Below are positions 8,783 through 17,261 of a DNA stretch of 64,000 nucleotides, piece by piece. Position 1 is the stretch's first letter; every line of letters begins with the position of its first letter. The notes beneath the pieces were generated by a model. The model did no database searches. It worked only from the letters and a program-made list of their open reading frames with translations, and was not told where the DNA came from. Location of the stretch: contig CALGAP010000010.1 of NCBI GenBank assembly GCA_937958995.1, positions 124,001 through 188,000 of the forward strand. The letters are read 5' to 3'. This stretch comes from an uncultured Chitinophagaceae bacterium (lineage in GTDB: Bacteria > Bacteroidota > Bacteroidia > Chitinophagales > Chitinophagaceae). The position numbers were made by a program, and so were the translations under genes.

Positions 8783-9781
8783 TCATAACCCCAGCAAAAA
8801 TTGCAGCGTGTCCACACCATCTGCATAGTCGGTCAACCCCGGCTGCTGCGCCTGGCCAAAGGGAATAACGTTTCTTGCCACCACACATTGTACGTCTTCG
8901 TGCTGCTGCAGTCTGCCGGCAAGTTCTTCAGCCGAAGAATAGTACTCATAGTTAAGCTGGCTGATAGGAGAGAAGATCTGCGCGTCTTCATACAGGATGA
9001 TCGAACCATTGGTCATGTAAAACTTCTTATTCAGTATAAGCAAGGCCAGCTGGTAATCGTAGTTGTTTTTGTATTTATGATGCTCAATCAGGTGATTGTA
9101 TTTCTTAAATGCTTCCAGCAGCGGGATGAAATCATATTGTTCGGGCACATAGATCTTGGTCACGTTTCTGCATCCCAGGCCAAAATACTGGTACACGTCA
9201 TCGGCCAGTTTTTCCAGGTCCTCTTTATTTTCATTTCCCGACAATATCGCTACTGATGTTCGATTGCGGCGGATGATATGCGGGTATTTGCTGAAATAGT
9301 AATCAAAATAGCGGGCAGAATTATTGCTGCCAGTGGCTATATAGGCATCACAACCCTTGAGCATTTCGGAGAACCGCACCAGTTCTTTCACAGATGCATC
9401 GAGGGTATAAAGATGCTCAACCAGGTGGCGTATCAGCACATCATCTTTCGACGACGGTTTGATGGTTTGAACATGACCCGTTATGAAGGTGCAAAGGAAA
9501 TCATGAAATCCTACCAGCGGTATATTGCCAGCCATTACGATGCCTACGTTTTTGGGCGAAGTATTTTCTTCCGGGATATTGTATTTTTTTGCCCATTCCA
9601 GCAAAGCTTTTTCATCCAAAAAACGCTCCGTAATGGCATTTACAGCCAGGTTGGTGAATTCAGGAATAAACCAGGCATTCTGATGATACGCGCGCTCTTT
9701 GGCAGCCTGCCAGGCTTCATTGTTTGATGAAATATATTCCGCAAGGCCCTTTAATAAATCGATCCGTTTTTGTAAATTCAT
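8783..9781 (-). CDS. LuxC-type acyl-CoA reductase family protein
   Basis: The 332 residues have the fold signature of the acyl-CoA reductase (LuxC) family: VGIVMAGNIPLVGFHDFLC in the nucleotide-binding part, IKPSSKDDVLIRHL, IATGSNNSARYFDYYF, and GLGCRNVTKIYVP with the candidate catalytic Cys. In luminous bacteria LuxC reduces acyl-CoA or acyl-AMP intermediates to aldehyde. The Bacteroidota members have no known luciferase partner, and none is present here, so the physiological substrate is open. It is divergently paired with a 4Fe-4S ferredoxin gene across 61 bp, an arrangement I recognise as recurrent in this phylum. Confidence 0.85.
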   Translation of the reverse strand: MNLQKRIDLLKGLAEYISSNNEAWQAAKERAYHQNAWFIPEFTNLAVNAITERFLDEKALLEWAKKYNIPEENTSPKNVGIVMAGNIPLVGFHDFLCTFITGHVQTIKPSSKDDVLIRHLVEHLYTLDASVKELVRFSEMLKGCDAYIATGSNNSARYFDYYFSKYPHIIRRNRTSVAILSGNENKEDLEKLADDVYQYFGLGCRNVTKIYVPEQYDFIPLLEAFKKYNHLIEHHKYKNNYDYQLALLILNKKFYMTNGSIILYEDAQIFSPISQLNYEYYSSAEELAGRLQQHEDVQCVVARNVIPFGQAQQPGLTDYADGVDTLQFLLGL

Positions 9782-9788
9782 GCCACCT

Positions 9789-9796
9789 TATATTTG
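9789..9796 (+). promoter_or_regulatory. -7 box upstream of the ferredoxin gene
   Basis: TATATTTG at 9789-9796 fits TAnnTTTG exactly and lies 46 nt before the ferredoxin start. A TTTG lies upstream at 9769-9772, but the spacing is 16 nt rather than the usual 19-21, so the -33 assignment is weak. Confidence 0.4.
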
Positions 9797-9842
9797 CATG
9801 CAAAAGTAAAAGTATTTCAATCCATTAAAATTTCGACAAGAC

Positions 9843-10190
9843 ATGGCTATCAAAATAACTGATGAGTGTATAAACTGCGGGGCATGCGAACCCGAATGTC
9901 CCAATAACGCCATCTACGAAGGTGGTGTTGAATGGGCCATTTCGGATGGCACAACCGTAAAAGGACCATTCACATTGCTGGATGGTACAGTAGTGGATGC
10001 AGACCAGAGGATGCCGCCGATCAGCAATGATATCTACTATATCACTCCCAATAAATGCACAGAATGCCAGGGCTTCCATGAAGAGCCGCAGTGTGCTGCG
10101 GTTTGCCCGGTTGACTGCTGCGTGCCCGATGAAATGTACCAGGAAACTGTAGAAGAGTTGCTGGCCAAGAAAGAAAAACTGCACGTTTAA
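9843..10190 (+). CDS. 2[4Fe-4S] dicluster ferredoxin
   Basis: This is a small 115-residue electron carrier. The first cluster motif is C-x2-C-x2-C-x3-C (CINCGACEPECP). The second is C-x2-C-x8-C-x3-C in CTECQGFHEEPQCAAVCP, whose long spacing resembles Alvin-type ferredoxins. About 45 residues separate the motifs, which is long, and the middle segment is acidic. It lies head-to-head with the acyl-CoA reductase gene and could supply it with electrons, but that is inference from context. A candidate -7 box sits upstream. Confidence 0.93.
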   Translation: MAIKITDECINCGACEPECPNNAIYEGGVEWAISDGTTVKGPFTLLDGTVVDADQRMPPISNDIYYITPNKCTECQGFHEEPQCAAVCPVDCCVPDEMYQETVEELLAKKEKLHV

Positions 10191-10324
10191 ACTTCATAAT
10201 CTGCATAACGAGAGGCAAGAAAAATTTGGAACAGGGGTACAGAAAGTCGTAACTTAAACTATATTTCAATTTTTACTGTAGCCTCAGTGCTACTCGTATT
10301 GGCGGGTGATATTTCCCGTCGTAT

Positions 10325-10356
10325 AAAGGTGAAGGGATAACGACCTTCACCTTTCT
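10325..10356 (+). terminator. Hairpin terminator in the ferredoxin-ddl gap
   Basis: AAGGTGAAGG (about 10327-10336) pairs with CCTTCACCTT (about 10345-10354) around an 8-nt loop, and TCTTATTTT follows. It is about 140 nt after the ferredoxin stop, so it ends either a long ferredoxin 3' UTR or a short independent RNA. Confidence 0.6.
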
Positions 10357-10440
10357 TATTTTAACATCTGTGAAACAATAAATTAGAAAGCACTAAACTC
10401 GATTCCTTTTCGTTTATTTGCTGAAAATTTCCAGCCAGCA

Positions 10441-11433
10441 ATGAAACCCAATATTGCTTTCGTAACCGGGGGATATTCCACAGAAGCAGTCATTTCTTAT
10501 AAGAGTGCGGTCACCATCGAAAAAAATCTTGACAGTGATAAATACCAGGTATATAAAATAGACATCACGCCCAATGGATGGTTTTATGAAAATGGTTCAG
10601 GCAAAAAACTGCCCGTTGATCAAAGCGATTTCACCATCAATAAAGACGGGCAAAAGATTAAATTCGATGCCGTGCTGATCGGCATACATGGCACGCCGGG
10701 CGAAGACGGCAAGCTGCAGGGTTATTTCGACCTGGTGGGATTGCCCTATACCAGTTGTGATGCTGCCACATCGGCCTTAACTTTCAACAAAAGATATACT
10801 GTAGCGGTAGCCGCATTTGGCGGCATAAATGTTGCTAAATCAGTGCATCTCTTCAAAGACCGCCCGGTGAAGCCCGAAGAAATTCTGAGCCAGCTGAGCC
10901 TGCCGGTTTTTGTAAAACCCAATAATGGCGGTTCCAGTATCGGTATGAGCAAGGTGAATGAAGCATCGGAACTGCCCGCGGCGCTGGAAAAGGCTTTCAG
11001 GGAAGATTCGCAGGTGTTGGTAGAAGAATTTATTTCTGGCCGCGAGTTTACTGTAGGCGTGTTCAAATCGGGCAGGGGTATTATCGTATTGCCCATTACG
11101 GAAGTGAAATCGAAAAAAGAATTTTTCGACTATGAGGCAAAATATGAGGGCAAGAGTGAAGAGATTACGCCCGCGCAGATTGATGAAGAAACAGCCAACA
11201 TCATTCGCGACGCGGCACGCAAAGTGTATGAATTGTTCAATTGCCGTGGCGTAGTGCGGATCGATTTCATTTACAACGAAGCAAAGAAAGCGCCCTATAT
11301 GCTTGAGATCAACACAGTGCCCGGTCAAAGCGAAGCCAGCATAGTGCCGCAACAGGTAAGAGCGATGGGCTGGACGCTGAAGCAGTTTTACTCGGAGCTG
11401 ATAGACGAGGCGCTGCAAAGAAGGATTAATTGA
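10441..11433 (+). CDS. ddl: D-alanine--D-alanine ligase
   Basis: This 330-residue ATP-grasp enzyme joins two D-Ala for peptidoglycan precursors in the cytoplasm. Recognisable features are the N-terminal substrate segment with GIHGTPGEDGKLQGYF, FVKPNNGGSSIGMSK (ATP-binding loop), VEEFISGREFTVGV and the C-terminal metal and nucleotide site FIYNEAKKAPYMLEINTVPGQSEASIVP. The Tyr/Phe region that distinguishes D-Ala from D-Lac ligases does not look atypical. A PASTA protein gene follows after 13 bp, so they are likely co-transcribed. Confidence 0.96.
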   Translation: MKPNIAFVTGGYSTEAVISYKSAVTIEKNLDSDKYQVYKIDITPNGWFYENGSGKKLPVDQSDFTINKDGQKIKFDAVLIGIHGTPGEDGKLQGYFDLVGLPYTSCDAATSALTFNKRYTVAVAAFGGINVAKSVHLFKDRPVKPEEILSQLSLPVFVKPNNGGSSIGMSKVNEASELPAALEKAFREDSQVLVEEFISGREFTVGVFKSGRGIIVLPITEVKSKKEFFDYEAKYEGKSEEITPAQIDEETANIIRDAARKVYELFNCRGVVRIDFIYNEAKKAPYMLEINTVPGQSEASIVPQQVRAMGWTLKQFYSELIDEALQRRIN

Positions 11434-11446
11434 TGAAGAAATAGAC

Positions 11447-12286
11447 ATGCAAAAAACACAAAAGAAGAAGCCTCTTTTCGCCTTTCTCTCCAACAGGCCG
11501 CTGTGGGTTCACCTGCTGGTGGGCGTTGGCCTGGTGATCATTATTGTGCTCTTATTTCTGCAATCACTCGACTGGATGACGATGCATGGTAAGACGCTTA
11601 CTATTCCATCGGTGACCGGCAAGACATACAGCGAAGCGGTAAAAACCCTGGAAGAACAAGGCTTTGACGTGATGATACAGGATTCTGTGTATGTTGATAC
11701 CGCGGCGCCGCAATTGGTGATCAGGCAATTTCCCGAAGCCGATGCCACGGTAAAGCGCAACAGGACTGTATATCTTACCATCAACCGCGCCGTGCCGCCG
11801 CTGGTTGAAATGCCGCAACTGGAAGGACTGAGTTTTCGCAGCGCACAGGTAGCTTTGAAGCAATACGGACTGGTATTGGGCGATACAACTTATGAGACCA
11901 ACTTTGCGCGCAACTCCGTGCTGGCGCAGAAATATAATGGCGATCGGATAAAACCGGGCACCAAAATTCATATGGGCAGTGTGATTGACCTGGTGCTGGG
12001 CGATGGTGGCAGTGGCATCCAGGTTCCCATACCCAACCTGTATGGCATGACCCTCGCCGAAGCGCGCGTAATTCTTGAATCGCGAGGGCTGATGGTAGAT
12101 GTGATCTATCCGCCCGACCTGGCCAACAATCCCAATGCCTACGTGTATAAACAGGAGCCGCAGCCCCGTACACCCGATGGGCGTCCCAACACGATGAGCC
12201 AGGGACAATTGGTAGATTTGTTCCTGCAACTGGAGCAACCCGTATCTGCCGATACCACCAGCCGCAACCCGGCCAGTGATTATTAA
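11447..12286 (+). CDS. Membrane-anchored PASTA-domain protein
   Basis: The 279 residues comprise a short basic cytoplasmic tail, one transmembrane helix (about 22-45) and three PASTA repeats (about 47-115, 118-185 and 190-260). Each repeat shows the typical P-x-V/L-x-G-x-x-x-x-x-A start followed by a G-T-x-I or G-x-x-V-x-L end. PASTA domains bind peptidoglycan fragments. Gram-positive bacteria usually attach them to Ser/Thr kinases or PBPs; here there is no kinase or transpeptidase domain. Its place directly after ddl suggests a cell-wall role. The C-terminal tail is Ser/Thr/Pro-rich. Confidence 0.9.
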   Translation: MQKTQKKKPLFAFLSNRPLWVHLLVGVGLVIIIVLLFLQSLDWMTMHGKTLTIPSVTGKTYSEAVKTLEEQGFDVMIQDSVYVDTAAPQLVIRQFPEADATVKRNRTVYLTINRAVPPLVEMPQLEGLSFRSAQVALKQYGLVLGDTTYETNFARNSVLAQKYNGDRIKPGTKIHMGSVIDLVLGDGGSGIQVPIPNLYGMTLAEARVILESRGLMVDVIYPPDLANNPNAYVYKQEPQPRTPDGRPNTMSQGQLVDLFLQLEQPVSADTTSRNPASDY

Positions 12287-12299
12287 TAAAAATTATTGT

Positions 12300-12605
12300 A
12301 TGCAAATCATAACTCCCGAAGAAGTAAAAGAGCGCCTCGATAAAGGTGAAAAATTAAACCTCGTTGACGTACGCGAACCGCACGAGCATGCCGAATTCAA
12401 TATCGGCGGCGTATTGGTGCCTTTAGGAAAAATCCAGGCCATGCAGGTAGATGAACTGGAACATCTCAAAGACCAGGAAGTGATTGTGTATTGCCGCAGT
12501 GGCAATCGTAGCGGACAAGCTGCACTGATACTCGATACCATGGGTTTTACCAATACAAAGAATCTTGCCGGCGGCATGCTGAAGTGGCAGGAGAAATTTA
12601 GCTGA
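12300..12605 (+). CDS. Single-domain rhodanese-like protein
   Basis: This is a 101-residue rhodanese fold. The N-terminal strand is MQIITPEEVKERL, followed by the DVREPHEHAEFNIGG motif, and the active-site loop has the catalytic Cys in VYCRSGNRSGQA. Such proteins carry persulfide sulfur; the acceptor here is unknown. ATG 12300 is preferred because it gives the standard length and lies 13 bp after the PASTA gene. Its stop codon abuts the stop of the convergent DUF6807 gene with no gap. Confidence 0.92.
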   Translation: MQIITPEEVKERLDKGEKLNLVDVREPHEHAEFNIGGVLVPLGKIQAMQVDELEHLKDQEVIVYCRSGNRSGQAALILDTMGFTNTKNLAGGMLKWQEKFS

Positions 12606-13805
12606 TCAATCTTTTACCACCGTCACCTGCGGAGGTGCAATCCAGTCTTTTTCGATTGAGTCAAGCAGGTATTTGTCGACAGGGCCATCGTGCACAAAAT
12701 ACCTGTACTGCGCGCGGTATTCCTCGCCAGGGCCAATAGTAAATGCGCCATCCACCACCGGGGCAAAGGCCCAATAAGGCATGGAAGGATGAACGCGGAT
12801 AGCCTGCGGGTAGCGGAAATTCGAAGGATGGTTAAACACAGTAGCACCCGCCATTAATCCATCGATCAATCCATAGGCATCTACCCAACGCGCGTGTGTA
12901 CCATTGGCTGCAGTATCTTTTATGCCTTCGCTGGTGATGATATTCCAGTTGTTTCTAAAATAAATTTTGTCGTGCGGGTTCCACTGCCTGCTGCCACGAA
13001 ACGCTAATCCGCCATAGTGATATTGGTTAAGAAACAGCGTGTCATTTGTTGTATTCACCTGCGTTAAGTGCAGATCAAACAGATAATGATCGGTGAAAGG
13101 ATAGAAGTCGAGCACCCATTTTTCTTTTAATACCTCGCCGTGCGCAAAGCTCTTGTAGCGCAGCCATAATTCAACCTGCCCCATCACCGGTCCTTCAACA
13201 ATTTTGGTTATCTCCACGTGTTCCACCGTTCCTTTCTGCAGGTGCGTATTCCAGAAGTCAACAAACTCGTTTCTGAATGTAGTGTTTGTCCAAGCGGTAA
13301 AAATGGCGTGCTGGTGTGCATGTCCGGCCGGAAAATCATCAGTCAGAATTTTTCCGCGCGGGGTAAACAGCGGATGAATAAACCCGCTGCGCTGGTAATA
13401 TGCCGGGCTGTCGGCAGGCGGCTTCACCACTTCGGTATGATAAAACAGGAGGGGCTGATCCTTCACCAGCACCATCAACCCCGCCGGCTCGCGATCGATG
13501 GTGATGGCGTTTTTATAGGTGTTGGCCTCCACTGACTGCAGGGTGTACTGCACCGTTTCACCGGCTAATAATTTTTCAGGTAAAATGAATACAAGCGTAT
13601 TGCTATCGAGCAGTTGTGCTGGAGTGGTGAGGCCGGTCCTTTCATTAACAAGGTGATACTGCGTGTTGGGAGCAAGTCTTTTTTGCAAGGTCACGCGCAG
13701 CGGCACCTGGCTGCGTGTGTGGTCACCTGCTTTCACTTCAATTACCTGGCTTTTGACAATAAAAGAACAAATCAACCAACAGCAAACAAGACCTGCAATT
13801 TTCAT
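12606..13805 (-). CDS. Secreted DUF6807 (PmoA-like) family protein
   Basis: This 399-residue protein starts with a clean signal peptide (MKIAGLVCCWLICSFIVKSQ). The body matches the family often annotated as PmoA or DUF6807 in Bacteroidota: FIHPLFTPRGKILTDDFPAGHAHQHAIF, a Trp/Asn-rich central part and a C-terminal GPGEEYRAQYRYFVHDGP. The DFPAGHAHQH cluster could bind metal or sugar, but this is inference. The name PmoA is a legacy label and does not imply methane oxidation. A TATATTTG box (13828-13835, minus strand) lies 23 nt upstream and would give a very short leader. Confidence 0.8.
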   Translation of the reverse strand: MKIAGLVCCWLICSFIVKSQVIEVKAGDHTRSQVPLRVTLQKRLAPNTQYHLVNERTGLTTPAQLLDSNTLVFILPEKLLAGETVQYTLQSVEANTYKNAITIDREPAGLMVLVKDQPLLFYHTEVVKPPADSPAYYQRSGFIHPLFTPRGKILTDDFPAGHAHQHAIFTAWTNTTFRNEFVDFWNTHLQKGTVEHVEITKIVEGPVMGQVELWLRYKSFAHGEVLKEKWVLDFYPFTDHYLFDLHLTQVNTTNDTLFLNQYHYGGLAFRGSRQWNPHDKIYFRNNWNIITSEGIKDTAANGTHARWVDAYGLIDGLMAGATVFNHPSNFRYPQAIRVHPSMPYWAFAPVVDGAFTIGPGEEYRAQYRYFVHDGPVDKYLLDSIEKDWIAPPQVTVVKD

Positions 13806-13827
13806 ATCTCCGTTTTACGACAAAACG

Positions 13828-13835
13828 CAAATATA
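13828..13835 (-). promoter_or_regulatory. -7 box for the DUF6807 gene
   Basis: TATATTTG on the minus strand fits TAnnTTTG and lies about 22 nt before the start codon at 13805. It directly follows the terminator hairpin of the upstream TonB receptor gene. No TTTG is found at the expected -33 distance. Confidence 0.4.
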
Positions 13836-13837
13836 GA

Positions 13838-13860
13838 AAGCTCCCGTGTTCCGGGAGCCT
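13838..13860 (-). terminator. Terminator after the TonB-dependent receptor gene
   Basis: A 7-bp GC stem (arms 13840-13846 and 13852-13858, loop TGTTC) lies 26 bp after the receptor stop. On the minus strand it is followed by TTTCTATATTT. Confidence 0.7.
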
Positions 13861-13885
13861 TTCATTTTTTGTTAAAAAACAAATA

Positions 13886-16249
13886 CTACAATTTTACGTT
13901 GAGCGCCACCACCAGGTTGGTTCCCGCCATGGGGTAGTAGTAATTTTCTGTGACCAGCGAACCGCCGTACTGGTAACTATAGGTATAACCATTCGGCTCG
14001 TATTTCCTGTTGAAAACGTTATTTACCTGGAAGATCAGCGAGGTTTCCCTGAACAGCAGGTTTTGCAGGTTGTAGATCAGCCTGGCATCCTGCACGTAGT
14101 AAGGATCGAGACTGCGCGACTTATTCGACGTGTTGTCGAGATACTGGCGGCTCACGTATTTGCCCAGCAGGCTCAGCTCAAGATTTTTGACAGGAAATAT
14201 ACTCAGCGTGGCCGAGCCCGTTACCGCGGGCGAAAAAGCGATATCAGTAGAGCCATGGTTAATGAATTTTTGCCCGCCATCATCATAGTCATCATAAAAT
14301 TCCACAAAGTCTTTGATTCGGTTCTCGCTCAGCGTTAGATTGGCTGATGCCTGCAACCAGTCTGCCGCTTTCCAACCCGCCTGCAATTCTATTCCCATGC
14401 GGTAGCTGTCGGGCACATTGGTGCGTGTATAAGCACCTACATCATTCACTTTGCCGGTGAGCACCAGTTGGTCTTTGTATAGCATATAATAGGCAGTGGC
14501 GCCATATGAAAAATTGCCCGCCCTGCGTTCGAGACCCAATTCAAAATCGTGCAACTTTTCGGGTTTGGGCTGCTGTTCGGCTCCTGCTTCAAAATCGTCG
14601 CGGTTAGGTTCCTTGTTGCCCTGCGAATAAGATGCGTACACACGATACCCGTGGTTGGACCAGCTCATGCCAAATTTAGGGTTGAAGAAATTGTAAGTAT
14701 TGCGCACATGTAAATGCGGGTTGTCGCGGAAGCCGCCGATGTTATACAACACGCGACGGTATTGCAGATCGGCAAACAAATCCCATTGATCGTTGATGCG
14801 GCGGTTATATTTGGCGTAAGCATTCACATCGGTCTTATAGGCATACAGGTCGTACCAACGATAGTTGAGCGGAACGCCTTGTTCGGCCCATATTATTTTA
14901 CCATAGTGATCTCCATCATAACGATTCCAGCCGCCTCCAAAAGTGAATTGGTTTACCGGGTCGTTGTACTGCACCGAGAATATCTGCCCGTAGAAATCAT
15001 TGTCCAGCCAGAGCTGCCGCACCAGGTCTGTTTGCGTGAAGGTGTCTGTACCAACGATATAATCGGGAAGTCCATACTTCGAGTACTTCTGATCGGCACG
15101 GTATTCTTCATAGTATCCTTTTCCTATGGTATAGAAGAAGGCGGTATTCACGCTCAGGAAACTGTTGAAGCGATGATTGAAGAACAACTGGAAATGATCC
15201 TGCTGAAAATTGTCGGTCTGGTTGTCGTACGGCTCGCCCGGCTTTTCCATACCGGCATAGTTGATGGTGCGGTTGGTGGCCAGGTCGGCTTCACTTACGC
15301 CATACCATGACTGGTAAGTTCTTTCAACTCCTGAAAAAACGTTCAGCCTCACGGAGGTGTTTTGGTCGATATAGGCGCCCGAAACAAAGAAAGATTTCAG
15401 ATCGCTTTCGGCGCGGTCCACATATCCATCACTCGCAATTTTCGATAAGCGCGCATCGAAGGTGAAATGGTCGCCAATCAAACCACTGCCCGCTTTGATG
15501 GTATGTTTCCAGGTGTTGAAAGAGCCAAAACTATTATTGAACTCTGCATAGGGAGCAGTGCGCACTTCGTTGGTGTTCAGATTAATCGTAGCCCCAAATG
15601 CGCCCGCCCCATTCGATGAAGTGCCCACGCCGCGTTGCACTTGTATATTATTCACCGACGATACAAAATCGGGGAGGTCTACGAAAAACGAGCCCTGGCT
15701 TTCCGCATCGTTATACGGTATGCCGTTGAGGGTTACGTTAATGCGGGTACCGTCGGTGCCGCGGATGCGGATGCCGGTATAGCCTATGCCGTTGCCCGCA
15801 TCGGAGTTCACCACCACCGATGGCGTCATCGACAGCACAAAGGGCAGGTCTTGCCCGGTATTGAGCCTGGCCAGTTCTTTTTCCGAAATATTGGTTTTGG
15901 TAAACGGCGATCTTTCGCCAGCCCGGGTGGCGCGCACCTCGATGGGCTGCAGGAAAAGTCCTGAAGTGCTCAGCCTGATGATCACGAGTCCTGATCCCGG
16001 CGACACGCTTTGTTCTACTGTTTTATAACCCACGCGTGACACTTCCAGGGTATAGGCGCCCGGATTTATGGAAGAAAAGCTGAAAAATCCCGATTCATCT
16101 GTACTGGTACTTGCCACATCGCGTAATGAAACGGTGGCATAGGCTATGGGATCGCCGCTGTTGAAATCGACTACTTTGCCCCTGATTGACTGAGCCTGTA
16201 ACCAAAGCGAAATCAATAGTAAGCAAATCCCCAAAAACATTTTTTTCAT
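13886..16249 (-). CDS. TonB-dependent receptor, probable thiamin (or precursor) outer-membrane importer
   Basis: The 787 residues are laid out as follows: signal peptide (1-19), carboxypeptidase-regulatory-like domain (about 20-105, GKVVDFNSGDPIAYATVSL), plug domain (about 115-230, with IRIRGTDGTRINVTLNGIPYNDAESQG), then a beta-barrel. It ends in hydrophobic VVALNVKL rather than the usual aromatic residue. TonB receptors import scarce ligands using proton-motive force. The substrate call rests on context: a TPP riboswitch occupies its leader, as known for thiamin-regulated TonB receptors of Bacteroidota. No SusD partner or inner-membrane permease is adjacent, and the following gene is unrelated. 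Confidence 0.9.
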   Translation of the reverse strand: MKKMFLGICLLLISLWLQAQSIRGKVVDFNSGDPIAYATVSLRDVASTSTDESGFFSFSSINPGAYTLEVSRVGYKTVEQSVSPGSGLVIIRLSTSGLFLQPIEVRATRAGERSPFTKTNISEKELARLNTGQDLPFVLSMTPSVVVNSDAGNGIGYTGIRIRGTDGTRINVTLNGIPYNDAESQGSFFVDLPDFVSSVNNIQVQRGVGTSSNGAGAFGATINLNTNEVRTAPYAEFNNSFGSFNTWKHTIKAGSGLIGDHFTFDARLSKIASDGYVDRAESDLKSFFVSGAYIDQNTSVRLNVFSGVERTYQSWYGVSEADLATNRTINYAGMEKPGEPYDNQTDNFQQDHFQLFFNHRFNSFLSVNTAFFYTIGKGYYEEYRADQKYSKYGLPDYIVGTDTFTQTDLVRQLWLDNDFYGQIFSVQYNDPVNQFTFGGGWNRYDGDHYGKIIWAEQGVPLNYRWYDLYAYKTDVNAYAKYNRRINDQWDLFADLQYRRVLYNIGGFRDNPHLHVRNTYNFFNPKFGMSWSNHGYRVYASYSQGNKEPNRDDFEAGAEQQPKPEKLHDFELGLERRAGNFSYGATAYYMLYKDQLVLTGKVNDVGAYTRTNVPDSYRMGIELQAGWKAADWLQASANLTLSENRIKDFVEFYDDYDDGGQKFINHGSTDIAFSPAVTGSATLSIFPVKNLELSLLGKYVSRQYLDNTSNKSRSLDPYYVQDARLIYNLQNLLFRETSLIFQVNNVFNRKYEPNGYTYSYQYGGSLVTENYYYPMAGTNLVVALNVKL

Positions 16250-16325
16250 CTGTAAATGAATTTTTTAGAGTGAAAAAACTTTTTGAGAGAAATGCTGCGG
16301 AAGTGAAGTGTAGAAATGGAGGAAC

Positions 16326-16418
16326 TACCTTCCCTGCGCAGGCATTACCCTGGTCAGGTTCTACGGGTCTGATCTCAGCCTCCCTTCCCGGTACCGGAAA
16401 GGGGAGCACCCCGAGGAA
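16326..16418 (-). ncRNA. TPP (thiamin pyrophosphate) riboswitch
   Basis: On the minus strand the THI-element core is intact. CGGGGTGC is followed by a P3 hairpin, the invariant GGCTGAGATCAGACCCGTAG segment, GAACCTGACCAGGGTAATGCC, and the closing GCGCAGGGAAG. It ends about 75 nt before the TonB receptor start. No obvious Rho-independent terminator lies between, so the control step (translation initiation or another mode) is unclear. TPP binding normally turns expression off. Confidence 0.97.
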
Positions 16419-16446
16419 TCTGAAATCTCTTTGGCCAAAGAGACCG

Positions 16447-16474
16447 CAAAGATAGGGACAAAAATTTTCACAAC
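16447..16474 (-). promoter_or_regulatory. Promoter upstream of the TPP riboswitch
   Basis: TATCTTTG (16447-16454, minus strand) matches TAnnTTTG and lies about 30 nt before the riboswitch core, so transcription would start near 16440. A TTG upstream (16471-16473) is spaced 16 nt away, shorter than usual. Confidence 0.5.
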
Positions 16475-16522
16475 CCTGTAACTTTCCCCTTACCCCATGC
16501 GTATCAGGTGCAAACAGCTAGT

Positions 16523-17245
16523 ATGAAACGCACCATTTTACTAATTGGCCTGGTAGTGGCGGCCGGTTTTACCTCGATAGCCCAGGAAAAAGTTATAAGA
16601 GACGCCAATGTTGAAAAACGTGAAGTTCCTGCCTTCCACAGCATCAGGGTGGGCGACGGTATAGATCTTTATCTCACCCAGTCAGATGAAGAGGGAGTGG
16701 CAGTAAGCGCCAATAAAATTGAAGACCGCGATAAGATCAGAACGGAGGTGGAAAACGGCGTGTTGCGCATTTCGTATGGCAGGAGCGGGGGTGTGGTAAT
16801 CGGCTGGCGCAACCGCTCGCTGAAAGCTTATGTTTCAGTAAAAACATTGAAAGAATTGCGTGCCGGCGGCGGATCGGACGTATATGCGGAATCGGGTCTT
16901 ACCGTAGGCGATTTTAAGTTGCATGTGTCGGGTGGCAGTGATTTCCGCGGCACCATCAATGCAGAGAATCTTGAACTACGCGCCAGCGGAGGCTCCGATA
17001 TAAGAATCAGCGGTAAAGCCGTGAACCTGAAAGCCAGTTGCAGCGGCGGCAGCGATATATATGCTTTTGACCTGGAGGCTGAATATGCTTTTGTTTCGGC
17101 TGGCGGCGGCAGTGATGCGCGCGTGCACGTTACCCGCGAGTTGGGCGCCGAAGCCAGCGGCGGCAGCGACATAGATTATAAAGGCGATCCCGTCATCAAG
17201 TATAAATCAACAGGCGGCGGCAGCAGTGTATCCAGGAGAAATTAA
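16523..17245 (+). CDS. Secreted GIN-domain (DUF2807) protein with GGSD repeats
   Basis: The 240-residue exported protein has a signal peptide (MKRTILLIGLVVAAGFTSIAQ). It then has the GIN/DUF2807 layout: V-x-x-F-H-S-I-R-V-G-D-G-I-D-L-Y-L-T, V-x-x-G-V-L-x-I, and a right-handed beta-solenoid-like half. In that half a GGSD turn recurs six times at roughly 18-25 residue spacing and ends in GGGSS. The biochemical function of the family is unknown; an envelope adhesin-like or structural role is inferred. ATG 16523 is chosen over an upstream in-frame GTG because it opens the signal peptide. The next gene is a paralogue 16 bp downstream. Confidence 0.85.
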   Translation: MKRTILLIGLVVAAGFTSIAQEKVIRDANVEKREVPAFHSIRVGDGIDLYLTQSDEEGVAVSANKIEDRDKIRTEVENGVLRISYGRSGGVVIGWRNRSLKAYVSVKTLKELRAGGGSDVYAESGLTVGDFKLHVSGGSDFRGTINAENLELRASGGSDIRISGKAVNLKASCSGGSDIYAFDLEAEYAFVSAGGGSDARVHVTRELGAEASGGSDIDYKGDPVIKYKSTGGGSSVSRRN

Positions 17246-17261
17246 TTTTAAGTAAACTCAC

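Noticed and set aside
10191..10360. 6S RNA or another named ncRNA
   Set aside because: The region is too short and lacks the long central-bubble hairpin of 6S RNA; I could not match it to any family I know.
12606..13805. Particulate methane monooxygenase subunit (PmoA label)
   Set aside because: The family carries this name by legacy annotation; the protein is a soluble secreted protein without the PmoA membrane helices.
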